Shown in pieces: positions 21,372 to 35,800 of a stretch of DNA of 64,000 nt. Numbering within the stretch: position 1 is the first letter of the stretch; each line of letters starts with the position of its first letter. Under the pieces are notes generated by a model that ran no database searches, was not told where the DNA came from, and saw only the letters and a list, made by a program, of their open reading frames with translations. The translations under genes were made by a program, and so were the position numbers. Source of the DNA: Pectinophora gossypiella (lineage: Eukaryota; Arthropoda; Insecta; Lepidoptera; Gelechiidae); assembly GCF_024362695.1 (NCBI RefSeq), contig NC_065417.1, forward strand, positions 6,069,001-6,133,000, read 5' to 3'.

Positions 21372-21527
21372 GCGGGAATGTGCCACGTAACAAGGCAAAA
21401 CTTATGTAAAAAAAGTATTATTAGGTACCTAACCCTCAGGCAGATAAGACCAGTGTCAACATTTAAAAAAGAAAAGCAGCCATCAAAAGAGTTTTTACAG
21501 TGGGAACATTATCGGGGACGGCACATC
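21372..21527 (-). repeat. MITE family I copy
   Basis: It ends GTGGGAACATTATCGGGG then ACGGCACATCAC, the reverse of the family I start. Confidence 0.5.
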
Positions 21528-24274
21528 ACTATCTATACTATGTATAATACTCGATAGCCCATCTTTACTACAGTATATTTATTTTTTAATCAAGTTACCC
21601 TATCGTCTATTTAAAATTTTAATTGTACCTAAGAACTATGTATATGAATTAGATAAGTGTATTTTACCTAACACATAGCAACGTGTAAATAACAGATAGA
21701 TTTTGTTAAAAAGTGATTTTAGCCCGCATAGTTTCGCTTCGGTTGTTTTCTGTAGTCTATATTTTTTTTTGTTATGTATAGTCAATTAAAACCTCTGTTA
21801 GTAGCCCTTATCCGCCATCTTGCTATAAATAGGCCAAGCAGCGTAGACTAAGCTTTCTTTGTTTCCAATTAATAAAATAAATATTTTTGTAATCATAAAA
21901 GAGGCAGTCATAGGACAGTTTTCATCTGAACCATTGTTGAAAGAAGAATATAGCATAACTAATGTTAGATATTATAATAAATCAAAATGTTTTAGCTCCA
22001 GTTTTTAAGTATATGAATACATGATATTGATATAATAAACAAAATATTTTACTTGTACCTATATTCATGAATTTATCGAAAGCCTAGTAGAACCTATTTA
22101 CCAAGTAAGTGGATGAAGAAAATCGAAGTTTAAAGGGTATTTGACTTGGTCAAAAATAAGTTATAAGTAAAACTCTAATCTAGAAATAAAAGCCAATCTA
22201 AGATGATCAAAATTCAATTTCATTTTACATTTCGACTTACTTTCGAATTTTATTTATTTATTAAGTAACAATGAATACGATATTTGAATGCTTTTGTTGA
22301 TGACGTCACAGGAAAGTCTTCCTATACAAACTCCAAAGAAAACTTTTCTTTTGATGTTTGTAAAAAAGTATCTCATTTGACTAGGTTTCAGGTAGCCTAT
22401 TTGCCGGCGATGAAGACATGGCTAACAGGTAAATAATACAACTGATTCATTTGATTATTTTTTATATTAAAAATATAATACAATTATTTATTACGACCAT
22501 TTTTCGGCTCTTGAATTATTGCGACGTTGTAATAATATACAATATTGCTTCTTTTTAGAATCCACTTCAAACTTTAACAAAATGTTCTATGGTAAAAGTG
22601 CATAACATATTATCAAATATATAATTATTTATTACCTTTCATAATTCCATTATTTTAACGATGATAAAATATTGATGTAAAACTTAAAATATATCGTGTT
22701 GTACATTTAAAAGGCCACTCTGCTCTATGTAACTCGATTTGACTTAAGTATTATAAATAATACTTATTTATATAGAAGACAGAAAACGGATAAGTGTACC
22801 TTCAGAAACCACCAGTACACCAGTAACTAGAGTGGAGATAGGCTATTGCCTATCTAGGCAGATATAGTGGCCCACAAGAGTATAGAAATGATTAAAAAAT
22901 ACAAAATTTATTTTATTTTCAAAAATACGTTGATTACATCATCAAACACATAATTTATTTATTATTTTTCATTATGTATGGAATCACAAAAAATAGTGCC
23001 AACTTTAAAAGTGACAAAAATAGTGCCTATAAAGTTTTTTCATAAAATATTGTCATTTGCGATGGATTATTTTACAGTTAAGTATTTCTGTTGTCAGGTC
23101 TCCATAAAAATTCTTTTGCACTAGCATTTTTAAATCTAAGAATATAAATCATACAAATTACTAACTAGATGTGCGTCAAATACCAATTAAGTAGGTAGGA
23201 ATTTTAAATAAAGTAACAAGTAAGTAAATTTGCGCCCTCACAAACAATTTGTAGATAAAAAGCGGTAAGATTTCGTTAACGAACTCATTGAGATAAGTAC
23301 AGATAGTTTTTATTAAAATGTCTTAAAACATAGGCACTAAAACTAATATTGACATACAGACGAAGGTGTGCGAGCGCTAAGGGTAGAAACACATTAATAG
23401 TTGAACCAATATTAGATAGTTGAAGTCATTATATTACAAATTAATATTAGAAGTAGGTATGAAATATGTACAGCCTTAAATATACTAATAATGAAGCTAC
23501 AGTGGCAGCGTCAAAGTGACCGATACAAATAATTGAATAGTAATAGACTTAAGTATACCACCGTGCTAAAGGCATCTAAATCACAATCCTAACGCGGCTA
23601 AGCCCTAGCGAAAGAATGAATAAGAAGATATGCAGTAAGTCACAACTTAGTTCACCCTAAGACTTAAAAGTCGTGATTATGAAATGAGCACAAGACAAGA
23701 TGGAAAAATGGCTAGAATTATTTTCAGTACCTACTTAAGTATTTGCAGTCGGAAGCTTCGCAGAGAGCGTACTAAAGAAACATTAAGATCTTTTCGGCTT
23801 GGCAAATGCCAACTTAATTATGTTTAAGAATAATTTTGAAGACTGAATCGTAATGAAATTAGCGCATCGCGTATAGCTAAGTGAATGTACACATTTTAAA
23901 TGAAATGCCTTGTTCAAAAATGTGTCACTAAATAGGAACGGATCGGTTTCACAAGTTGAGCAATGTTTTGACAGCAAGTATATAGATTTGTTTGAAAGGA
24001 TTATTACCTTTACTAGGTATTAGGTTTTTCATCAAACTTTACGGTTTAGTCTGATTTAATAACATAATAATCAATTGGACTTATCTAAATGTTGCCTACA
24101 CACATTTCGCAATCTCACCGGCAAATTGTATAACTTTCATCGGTAGGTGTCAGTGCCTACTGCCTAGGTCGTGTAACCTAAATGTGTGTAAGTAGTCCCT
24201 TTGGGTGAGCAATGATCTCTAGTATTATCATCTAACTAGAATTTTCGAGAATACTACAATATTATGTTAGTAGA
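21528..24274. other. AT-rich intergenic DNA, nothing recognised except a repeat H piece
   Basis: About 2.7 kb with no gene or RNA. A diverged repeat H segment is at 22290-22400 (GATGACGTCACAGGAAAG). Confidence 0.5.
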
Positions 24275-24650
24275 CAGTGGCGGCCCTAGCAAAATGTTTA
24301 TGTGGTGCGAGACCCCACAGTGGCACCCCTCAGCCCCTTTAACCGTTTCACGGACAGAGATCATGGGTCGTTGATGGTACATAATAGGTAATATGACACC
24401 TTGGGATCGGAACGTCATTAGACGTTCTGTCCTTGAAAGTGGTGAAATAGAACATTTTCGATTTTTTTACGGCCACCAAAATTTACTTATTTAAATCTCT
24501 CAAAAATGTTGTTTATGGCCACACGGTACGAGTTATATGTGGCCGCAATCTAACCCGATGAAGTTAGTTTGCGGCCAGGGTAGACCAGTCTTGGTTGATT
24601 TCGGCGCCCAGTGCAGTGGCACACCTCGCATCGCCCTAGGGCTGCCACTG
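24275..24650. mobile_element. hAT-type MITE with 8-bp target duplication
   Basis: The ends CAGTGGCGGCCCTAG and CTAGGGCTGCCACTG are inverted repeats. The flanks TTAGTAGA (24267-24274) and TTAGTAAA (24651-24658) agree at 7 of 8 bases. 8-bp duplications and CAGnG-type ends are typical of the hAT superfamily. No transposase remains in its 376 bp. Confidence 0.82.
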
Positions 24651-24658
24651 TTAGTAAA

Positions 24659-26734
24659 TTACGCGTGCCGTGGAAAAAAGACTTAGAGAAAACGCTATGA
24701 AGTATTAGAAATATAGCATTGAGAGTTAAAAAGTTATTGCATTATAATCTAAAGCTAGACATTTTTAGAAAATCAGCTACGCATTGAAGTAGAAATCTTA
24801 TGAGATGTCTGTACCAGCCAGACCTTATCACTACTTTACCCACTAAATAACTACAAACCTCATACTTATTATCACATAGCGGTAACATTTGGATAATATT
24901 ATATAATAGTATTATATTTCATTACATATGTGTTCAAATTGTACTTTAGCTTTCGTGATCATTCGATAAAATTCAAGAAAATATTTTTTCTGATATCTAT
25001 GCATATATTGATACATAAATAAAGTAATTATGTTGTTTTATTGAGGATAAAAACTAGAAGCTCAAATGCAGGCGGTCGCACTGTTGAGTATTCTTAATTT
25101 TGACAGTTCTCCATACTGCCCAGCTAAAATTCCTGATAAATTGCTATAAAATGTGGGGCAACGTGGAGTGTTTCCTGCCTGAAGGATGAGTCACCTACGA
25201 AAAAGAATAGCTATCAGTTCGAAAAAGACACTTTTGATTGAAAATAAGTTTTTCTATATTTTATTTTCGATCTTTAAGGAATAAATGTAACACTATGATC
25301 TTGCAGTGCGCTGCGCAAAGGGTTATGTTATAATCGTGTAAAAATATAACCACAACATGGTTGTTTACTTAAATAATAAGGGGAACTTTCAAAATGTAAG
25401 AACACTCAACAGTAGCAGTACACCTGACGGGAGAAATAGGCAGTTTTTATCCTCGTTGATAATTATTCTTCTTTGCGTTTGGAAGTATTCGTGCAGGTAC
25501 ATGTTTCGTCACTTCCCGTACACCCTTCAAACGTCAGAATTCAATGGGAAATAAGCTTACAACACATTTTGCCGACGTGTGAACACTAGGACTATGTACC
25601 TATTTCGTTGATTTTCGCATTAAATCTAATCACATCAAATAATCACAAGATGGAGGCATCGTCTCGCATTAAAGGCATCTGTTTTATAGCAGTGCGTTCC
25701 TTTGTTATATTTGAAAAAAAAAATGCTTTTATGCTGTGCCGAATTAAACTTCTTTGATGCCAGCGTTAAAAATTTTTGGTGCTCCCAGATTTTTGACTAG
25801 CGCCTGACTAGGTAGGTATATCTTGGATACTATTTGCATTAATTTTTTTGTCACCTTCTGTTCATTTCTTTCTTATATAGGTATTTTTTCTAATTCCAGG
25901 AGGCAGGCTAGCAATTTGCCTTAAAGATAATATCGCTATTTAGCCCCATTACGCTGCAATATAGGTACAATACCTACAAAGCGTTAAACTTTTGTTGCAT
26001 TACATCTTTTGGCAAATATTTCCACTTTGCCAAGAATAAACGGGAGCTGAGTGGTGCACTTAGTGCCCCCAAAGATGTGATGCCCTAAGAAGTTGCATAT
26101 TTTGCTTATGTGTTAATCTGGGACTGCTTTAAAGCCTAAACATACCTACTTATGAGAAAGTTACGGTTTGCTTGGCTGTTGCTAAGGACTGTACAGTTAC
26201 AATGGCTGGAATTCAATATTTCGTCGTTACATTCTTAGCCGTTATGATGTATAACCATTTCTTCATTCTTTAAAATCACTACGGGTATCAATGAAGACTA
26301 CATTTTTTGACTACATCGGGTAGGCTCCGAGACCTACACTTTAGGTAGCGTTCAAACCATTTCTTTTTCCTTTCCAATTCCAAAATATTTGATCTTAGAT
26401 TCTACAATCCATATTCCTTTAAATCCATCTCAATTTAAGCAAAAACTCATAAGAGTTTCGTAAACTTTTTTATATAAAAGTTATTTTTATTCCACGCCAT
26501 TTTAAATTGTGCATTGAAAACGTTTATTTAAAAGCTGTTGTAGAATAATAGGACTGCGCTCATATTGAAACAGCGAGGGTGCGTGCTCGCTTAGTATAAG
26601 TATGTCAATTTATTTACCTATGCATATTTTAGTAGTTTTTTATACGAAACTTTAAGTACGTAGTTCTCTCGTTAATTTATATTGAGGTATAGCTAACACC
26701 CATGTCTGGGCATCATCAACCGCAGATACGTAAA
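24659..26734. other. AT-rich intergenic DNA before the phosphatase 3' end
   Basis: No recognised feature. It should contain the phosphatase 3' UTR on the minus strand next to 26734. Confidence 0.45.
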
Positions 26735-26879
26735 TCAGCCTAATTCCATAGATTTTCTCATGTTCTCTTCAACGGCTGACTCGGTTATGCTAAATATGTA
26801 GAGCTGGGGTGCATCGTTGGATGATTGTGCGTGTGTCAAGCGATCGACACTGGATTGACAATCCGTAACCACGTGAGGC
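26735..26879 (-). CDS. Probable terminal exon of the phosphatase
   Basis: The frame reads RPHVVTDCQSSVDRL, then DAPQLYIFSITESAVEEN, MRKSMELG and TGA at 26737-26735. It lies on the correct strand before the convergent neighbour. Two nearby AGs (giving starts at 26879 or 26883) match the phase left by the exon at 33397. A stronger-looking acceptor, CTCCACGTTTCAG, starts the exon at 26910, but this needs a different phase and so an extra exon. No similarity to a known protein was recognised, so confidence is moderate. Confidence 0.5.
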
Positions 26880-29800
26880 CTGCTAGGAACATCGTTGGAG
26901 CGCCCGGGACCTGAAACGTGGAGAAAATATCGTCAATGGGATACATTTTAACGAAAACTAAATAGGTTTTTAAAGTAGTGAAGTGGGCAAAGGTTAGTGT
27001 AGGTAAGTACTAAACTAACTGCTATGGGCTGAACTACAGATTCCAAGATTTCCAAGATTAGGCGCTAGTGGTTTACCTACGTATGAAAACGAGGAAAAAC
27101 TGCCATCTTCTTCTTCTATCGTGTGGATTGTGAGGTGAATTACCAACCCCATCAACCCTGGTGTCAGGGTTATTACTGAGCGACCATAGGCCTCTGACAT
27201 GACTCATGTAACGACTACGTACTTACATCAGTAAGTAATAACCGGGACCAACGGCTTAACGTGCTTTCCGAAGCACGGATCTTTTTACTTTTTGGACAAT
27301 CAGGTGATCAGCCTGTAATGTCCTAACCAAACTAGGGATCACAAAGTGATTTGTCCCCACCGGGATTCGAACCCGGGACTTCCGGATCGTGAGCACAACG
27401 CTCAACCACTGGACCACGGATGCCATTAAATAAGAAGTTATTATAATGAAAAGTTTATCCAATACTTTAGTACTTACTTAACTATTTATTTCTTTGTATG
27501 TTTTCTACTTTCATGCATTAGTGATAACTCCCTGATCAAAGCAAGGTAGAGTAAGTTATTAGGTACATATTGAGTATTCTTATAGCCTTGGATTTTTGTC
27601 CTGTTACTAATTTACTATGTATGTATAGCTATGTGCAACATTCGTCTTTTATTCAAATCTTAGGTAATTGCAATTCTAATAAGTAGGTTATGTAACAATA
27701 TATTCTTACTGTGTTGGAATGTAGTAAGTTCAGAAAGGACGTTACATCGCATGTCCTCATATCTCCAGTAAAGATCTTGTGAAGGCCTCCTATAATATCT
27801 GTGTGAAACAAATTTTATTGATATATTACCAATAATAGTAATTGGGGTAGGCTATTTAAGTTATTAGGGTAATCCTTGCTTATATACCTAAGAGGTATTA
27901 ACTAATTTTGTGGTTTATTTGCATCGTGTTGATTAGAATTATGTATAGTGTAGGTACTTATTCGCTGTGTTGTAAAGGTAAAATCAATTACTTAAAATGT
28001 CTTCAAATTGACTTTTTACTTATTTAAAATATGTCGCATAATGAGAAACATAACGTAACTTCGTCACGTCCAACTACGCGTTTAAGTGTTCTGAATCTGA
28101 CCTGGTCTAAACGAACCCATTACACTAGCGGCATTGCCCCGTTGCACAGCCACTGACAGGCGTTGGACCAAGTAAGACGCAGACCTAGGGTCACCACCTT
28201 TGACTTTGAGTCTCCGGCCGATCTCCCTGTTCAATTCCCTCGCCCTTAATTACTTAAATGTATAGCATTTTTCGACCGATCGTCGTGGAGATCCTTGGGG
28301 GAGGCCTATGCCCAGCAGTGGGCGTCGTACGGCTGATGATGATAGCATTTTTCTCAATAAAAAAAATACCTTTATTCGATAACGAGGGCTGTAATTCAGA
28401 AAGCGTGACTGTTACGACCAACGCAACGGTTTGCATATATTTTATTACCTATTTTTTTTCCCTGATGCCGGGCAGCAGCGGTATCAGTACTGGTTGGAGG
28501 CCGAGGAAATGGATTCTGGTAGGGTTCTAGCTAGAACATCACCGATTGAGGAATTGGTCGGTGTACTGCGGAACGGAAGGCGATTGGGGCAACCACCGTT
28601 CTACACGCCCTATCTATGGAGTATTGAAGGCGATTACTCCACCGACAAGAGCGCAGCTCTTAAATAAAGAGAGAGAGAGAGAGATTATTTTTCAGTTCTT
28701 TTTAGGTCTCTGTTAATATGTAATTTCGTGTAAGTTTATTTTTTATATTGCTACTCTGGCGTCCTCTAATAATGAAAAAAAAAAAGTTAATTTCATTCTT
28801 TTATCAACAGTATCATCGGGGATGAAATGAAATCCGTATATTGTATGGTGTGGGTATTATGAAACCGACGGATAAAATGTGTTTCCGACTTATCTGTGTT
28901 ATTGAATGGAAAACGGCTCTGTAAGCCGATGATAAAATGAGATAACGCGGAAACAAAGCAGGAACGGACTGTGGGAAATATAAAAATGCATTCATGAAAA
29001 TGCATGGTGCGTAGAATTGATTTTCTCCTCGATATACTTAATCTCTATAAAGTGGGAGATATAAGTTTGTCCAGTCATGAGCAATATCATGTACCCACTT
29101 TAGAACCCTGTCGCACTATCATATTTGACATTTAATGAGGCTTACGGTTTAAATTGCCAAAAAAGTTAATGTGACATGGTTACAAAGTGTATACATATTA
29201 GTACTCGTGACCGTACCTACGTACATTAATATACAACTACCTTGATATACTAGGTATTTGTATATCAATGCCTAGATATATTAACAAGGTATTAATTTTA
29301 GGTGCGGATTTTATATACTAAACATAAATATAAAGATATAATAATATATTCCTAATAATAAAATTCATCACCGGGGGTCGGGGTATTCTATAGTCTCTGC
29401 TTACCCCGGTGGGATATAGGCGTGAGTTTATGTATGTAAGTATGTTGTATATCAATGCCTAGGTATATTATGGATTTTATATAAGTACTAAACATATAAA
29501 TAAAAAAAATATAGGAATTACTTATAGTAACAGTAGTAGTAGTTACCTAGTAGTTGTTGTAGTAGTTAAAGTATGTTTTTCTAAGAAATATAATTGTCAT
29601 TTCTTAGTAATAGTCCACTCAAAGTTGGTTAAATTTAAGTTCGGAAGGTGCCTACATATAGGTAGCAAACGCTGAAAATAAAGAGATAAAAAAACAAAAT
29701 TGTTAAGTATGTATGAATATAAACAAGAACAAAAACTCTTTCTTTTCAACAATGAATTTCCGCATCCCGAATAAAACCCGTGTGATTGTTTGCGGAGGCC

Positions 29801-32800
29801 CTTACCCGGGAAGTCGCAAGTCAAGAGCTCAAACAAAAGAAACAATGAAGGGGAGTAACCTTTTCCAAGATGGCGTGCGGGTGATAAGTGCTCCTGTGCA
29901 TGTTTTGGTGATGCTACATGGAATCTGGGTCCCAGTTCACTGTGGGAATCACCCACGCGCAGCCGCCCCTAGATTCAAACAAAATAAAAGAGGTGAATGA
30001 AAATGATTAGAAAGTATGAGCTTTATATGATCTAAGATGAGGTCACCCGGATCTCTGACCCCTATGTATGGTATTAAGGGTGTTAGTGACATCGTAACGA
30101 AAACTTTGAGGGATGTTTCGGGCCATAATTCTGAGTTTATATCAAGTGGAATTTTCCGTCGGGACGGTTTTTTTTTAGTTATATATATCCCCTTAGTATC
30201 CGTTACGACGTCACTAACACCCTGTATATGCACACAAAGGCGGTACGAGGAACATTCCGTGGATGGAAATTTAGTATTCGTATTTGTTTGCATCCGTTCA
30301 CACAGAAATCCGGAGCGGTTTCCTCGCTTCCTGGCACGGAGTGCTGTTAATGCCATTTGTAACAAATCTACAATATGCCACATCAAAAAAAAGAACAGTC
30401 ATGGGACGCTGTTCTCGCCTGTAGGCATCCTAGAGTTTTAGGCATGGGTAGTTAGAAAATTAAAAGCGGCTCTTATAAAATAAATGTGAAGTAAAGACAT
30501 CGATCTTCAAATAAGTTGACCATTCGCAATTTTAGTGACGTTACTCTTTGACAATATCGAAACCTTTTATGTTGTTTATTATACGGAGGGTAGCAGTAAC
30601 TGTCAGTATTATTCAGAGGCGGAGGACATGAGTCCTAGTACGGCTTTGAAATAGACTACTCTGGGCGCCATCACACTTGCGTCAGACAGAGTACTGCGGG
30701 GCAGAAGGCAAGAGGGAAACCACTGCTCTATTTTTCCCTAAAAAAGTAGCATGGAGAATGCTACATCGACAAGAGCGTGGCTCTTATATTAGGGATAGTT
30801 GTATATTAATAGATAGATGGATAAGTTAACTACGTATAGAATAATAAAATGAAAAAGCGAAGCGTGGACGAACATGATTTATAGCGTTTGCCTATTGTGT
30901 CGATAGGCGTTGGCAACGCGCCTATCCCAGTTTTTTTGTGCAATGTTTCTTTTTCGATAGGATAGCCGATTTGGCTAACGTTACGTATAGATAATGCCAG
31001 GTCTAAGACATTTACAACGGTTTGGGAGATTTACTGGTTTGGCACAGATGAAGAATAAGTACTTACACAACCATGTCATAGCTTTTTCAAAAGCAAAAAC
31101 CTCGATGTTAACTTTATTTAAGGTAAACGCTCCTATTACCGCCAGGTTAAGCTATGCTCTAATTACCTCTCAGAAATTAAGTACTTCTGTATTAGCTAGT
31201 GCAGCTTATTTATTTTATTTGTATTGTTATGATTGTCTTCTGCTAAATACATCAAGAATTTTTAATTTTGAGTAAATATTTTGGATAAAAAATAAATTTA
31301 TGTCCGAAAACCCACTGGTCTCTATTACCGCCACATGAAATGCGGTTTCTTTCTATTACCGCCTTTGCTGCATCGAATACCGCCAACCAGATTTGTCTTC
31401 TGTCTAACCTAGTTATTCAGGTACATAAAATACTTTATTTAAAAAAAAGGTTGTTTTAATACCGTATTTTTACCACTGTAAATGTAGTTAATAGATACAT
31501 AGATTGGGAAGGCACTGTCTCTCAAAATACAGGTTCACCTAGTTAGAAAGACAGCGTTCCAATAAAAACTGTAAACGAACTGTTTTCAATAAACTTTATT
31601 ATTATTGTTATTTTTTTATTAAATGAATTATGACATAAACTACAGAAAAATCTTTTGGTATCTTAGATTTATATATATAGTCGACGTCTGTCTCTGTCCA
31701 TCCGTCTGTCTCTGTCCGTCTGTCTCTGTCTGTCCTTCTGTCTCTGTCTATCCGTCTGTCTCTGTCCGTCCGTCTGTTTCTGTCCATCCGTCTGGCTCTG
31801 TCCTTTCGTCTGACTCTGTCCGTCCGTCTGTCTTTGTCCGTCTGTCTGTCTCTGTCCGTCCGTCTGTCTCTGTCCGTCTGTCTCTGTCCGCCTGTCTCTG
31901 TCCGTCTGTCTCTGTCCATCCGTCTGTCTCTGTCCGTCCGTTTCGGTCTGTCCGTCCGTCTCTGTCAGTCCGTTTCGGTCTATCCGTCCGTCTCTGTCAG
32001 TCCGTCCGTCTCTGTCTGCACCGTACCGTACCTAATAATAGAATAAATGAACGTTCCCAGAACAATTGCCATTCGTTCTTGAATAATGCATCACCCTGTA
32101 TATAAATTATAAGAAGAAATCTATGGTGGCGGTAATAGAAACATGTATGTAATTTCTGTGTTTAATTTCCGCCACATAAAAATTAGCCTTAAGAAAACAA
32201 ATAAATATTTAAAATGAGAGCTACGTATATAATAACCAATTTTAAAGCATATTTTAATGAATATATGCATATTTAAATTAGAAATCCATAATTACTTCAA
32301 CTACTTGTTCATACATTTCTTAAAAAAATACATTAACTTATATGCAGCACAGGATACTTGAATTCCACCAAATGTGTGGCGTTAATAGATTTTAATATAG
32401 TTCATGAACCATACTACAAAATGAGATGATAACATTATGAATGATTGGGCATGTTACCTTAAATAACTAAAAAATAGAAATATCATACAAACATCGATCG
32501 CCGCCATAGGTGGCGGTAATAGTAACCAAACTGCAAATGTATGCTTCTATCACCGCCACATTTTAAAACTCAAACTAATCATTTAAAATTAACACAAATG
32601 TCAAATATAGCATGCTTTCTCAGTTCTTAAACGTATTAAGAAGTAGTCACAATTACTAAAATGAAGAAAAATAATGTATCATGGGACACAAAACCTTAAG
32701 AAAAAAGTGTTGTATGCTTATGCATTTCAGTAGTGGCTTGTATGGAGCGTGTTGCTTACGCGGACACTGCACACTTACAGACCAATCACAAATTAGACTG

Positions 32801-35800
32801 TTGTTGCCCGCGCTCAGGGATATGTTCGTTTCATGGTCAATTAATACATGTATCTTTTGACATTTGAATCAAATTTCTATCTCAGACACAATTCAAAATA
32901 TCCGCAATTTAAAAAAGGTGGCGGTAAACGGTGTCGATTTTTGGGTGGCGTTAATAGGAGCGTTTACCTTATTCCACATCTGTTACTGTAATGGTCTACC
33001 GTCTAAAACCTTTAGGCTCTAGGTTTCTAAGCTGTGGAGATGTGTGAAGGGAGATGAAACAAGACTACTTACTCATTTGATTTTTTTATCTACACACCTG
33101 TCCTGTAGTATGTGTGCTGTAAACCTTACCCTTTTGGTGGAATGAGGAAGCATTTGGCTAATAGGCTGTTTATGATGATCTCCATTTCGTGTAACTGTAC
33201 CAGGACCGAAGTCACAATATTAGTAGTCTTTGGCGGCTCAATAATATAAACCATCATTGCATGATCGATGGGCAACCGCACCAAACCTGGTGTCAGGGGT
33301 TTATGTCGAGCTGTCAAAGGCTCCTGACCTTACAACTACACGAAATGAAGACAAATAACTTGTGTAGGTCATCGAGCAAAGCCCTGTGGTTCTCACCTAT
33401 GCTGGGCTCCTCTATGTGGGGAGCCAGGCGGGGATGAAGCGGGAGACATCGCTGCGGGGGTGGCGGGGGCGGAGGCGGCCCTCCTTCGAGAGTACTCGGT
33501 GCCACCCACCGCCATCGCCGTCCCGCCGCCCACGGCGTCCGTCACGCGTGTTATGCTGATCCCTGATGCTGATCTAGTCGGTCGGGATGGGGCTGGAACA
33601 AGGATTTCTACTTCAGGCACACTCCGGACATTTCATACAAAAAACCTCATTTTACACAGACTCTACACATTGACGTTATCGTACACGCGCATCTGTGTGT
33701 GTGACGTCTGACGCCCATACGATTGAAAACTAAAGTAAACCTAGCTCAGCCGCTAGAGGGGAGCGGAGGGTTACCGTTCTATACGTAGTGTTATTCCTTA
33801 TTCTATGGTTCAGGTACAATATCTTTGCAAGTTTAAGGAATAATATTTATTCATGGACTGTCATCCTTCAGTATTAACGCACTATTTTCGACAATCGCAA
33901 CAAATATTTATGTTGAATGAAATGCGGGTATCAAGGATGTGATATTATTCTATCAGACCCAGGCACTAATTACACTGATTATAAGTACTTATTCATACAA
34001 TCACAGATCTCATTACATACAATCAATGTGAGGGACTTGAATAGGTAGGTATTGTATATCCTACTATGCGTAGTCTGTGGTTTTGTGGTTAGGTACTATA
34101 TTATGTAGTACCTATACTCAGTTGTAAAATGAAGCAAGTGCATTCATAGATACCTACTACTATTATTGCGGATAATATTATATCCAAGTTGTAGGTACAG
34201 GCAGAAGCAAATAGTTAGTGACAGTCAAGGTATACATATACACTTCTCATCAAAAAAATCGAAACACTTCCGTTTTCATTGTTTCTGTCCGAATTTAACA
34301 CAAAAAAGAATTCATACGATGAAAAAAAATACATAAATGTATAGCTGGCAGTTTGGCCATTACAGTAATAAGCGAAAATTCTAAATTCAAAATTAGAATT
34401 TCATTTGTTTATCTTATAAACGAAATGAATCACTGTTTTGAGACAAATGTGTGTTTAGGGTTGGAGTACATTTAGCGTTTAAAAACTAAAAATTGGCGCC
34501 TATCCTTAAACTTTTTGTTTTTTATTTCAATAGTGTGACTTTGGGACGTCTGAAAAAAGGTTTTTTTTCTAAAACGTATGGATACTTCGCCCACAGAAGC
34601 CGCCCAAGTTGTGGCATTGCTGGATTCTGGCCTTAGTCAGCGTGTTGTGGCTGCAAGACTGCATCTAAGCCTGTCATCTGTTCATAGAGTCTATAAACGT
34701 TATCGGGAGACTGGTTTGTTCACGCGCCGTTCAGGATCTGGCAGGAATCGGGTCACTTCTGAGCGAGATGATCGATTTATTGTAACAACTTCTTTAAGAA
34801 ATCGACGCCTTAACGCTTTTCAACTGCAGCAGCGGCTTCGTGTTGTACGAAGGGTGGCTGTAAGTGACTCTACAATTAGAAGAAGGTTGAAGGATCGTGG
34901 ACTGGTACCGCATAAGCCAGCAAATGGGCCGAAATTAACTGCAGACCATCGAAGAGCGCGCCTTAACTTTGCACGTGAGCACCTAAATTGGTCATACCTA
35001 CAGTGGAGCAAAGTTCTCTTTTCTGATGAGTGTAAAATTATGCTGTATGGTAACGACGGAAGGAACAAGGTCTACAGAAGAGACGGAGAACGCTATGCAC
35101 AATGCTGCATTGAAGAAAAGGTCAGCTATGGTGGCGGTTCTGTAGGTATGACCAATTTAGGTGCTCACGTGCAAAGTTAAGGCGCGCTCTTCGATGGTCT
35201 GCAGTTAATTTCGGCCCATTTGCTGGCTTATGCGGTACCAGTCCACGATCCTTCAACCTTCTTCTAATTGTAGAGTCACTTATAGCCACCCTTCGTACAA
35301 CACGAAGCCGCTGCTGCAGTTGAAAAGCGTTAAGGCGTCGATTTCTTAAAGAAGTTGTTACAATAAATCGATCATCTCGCTCAGAAGTGACCCGATTCCT
35401 GCCAGATCCTGAACGGCGCGTGAACAAACCAGTCTCCCGATAACGTTTATAGACTCTATGAACAGATGACAGGCTTAGATGCAGTCTTGCAGCCACAACA
35501 CGCTGACTAAGGCCAGAATCCAGCAATGCCACAACTTGGGCGGCTTCTGTGGGCGAAGTATCCATACGTTTTAGAAAAAAAAACCTTTTTTCAGACGTCC
35601 CAAAGTCACAGTATTGAAATAAAAAACAAAAAGTTTAAGGATAGGCGCCAATTTTTAGTTTTTAAACGCTAAATGTACTCCAACCCTAAACACACATTTG
35701 TCTCAAAACAGTGATTCATTTCGTTTATAAGATAAACAAATGAAATTCTAATTTTGAATTTAGAATTTTCGCTTATTACTGTAATGGCCAAACTGCCAGC

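Larger units (their letters stand above)
26880..33396 (-). other. Phosphatase intron (6.5 kb)
   Basis: Contents: SINE-A (27107-27420), LINE tails (28084-28250, 28272-28348, 28470-28675), MITE K (29068-29214), MITE G (30071-30226), retroposon D tail (30338-30390), a LINE tail (30640-30795) and the TIR element at 31122-32968 with its minisatellite. A small extra phosphatase exon could hide here; I found none. Confidence 0.6.

Noticed and set aside
29597..30441. Overlapping open frames of 95-145 codons on both strands
   Set aside because: They run through MITE G and a retroposon tail, overlap each other and show no domain or codon signal.
31608..32105. Long open frames on both strands over the minisatellite
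   Set aside because: They translate the repeated GTCTGTCTCTGTCC unit (CPSVSVCPSV-like) and have no other support.
33314..33505. Minus-strand frame with a run of prolines overlapping the phosphatase tail exon
   Set aside because: It is an alternative frame of the real exon; splice phases support the SITRVTDAVGG frame instead.
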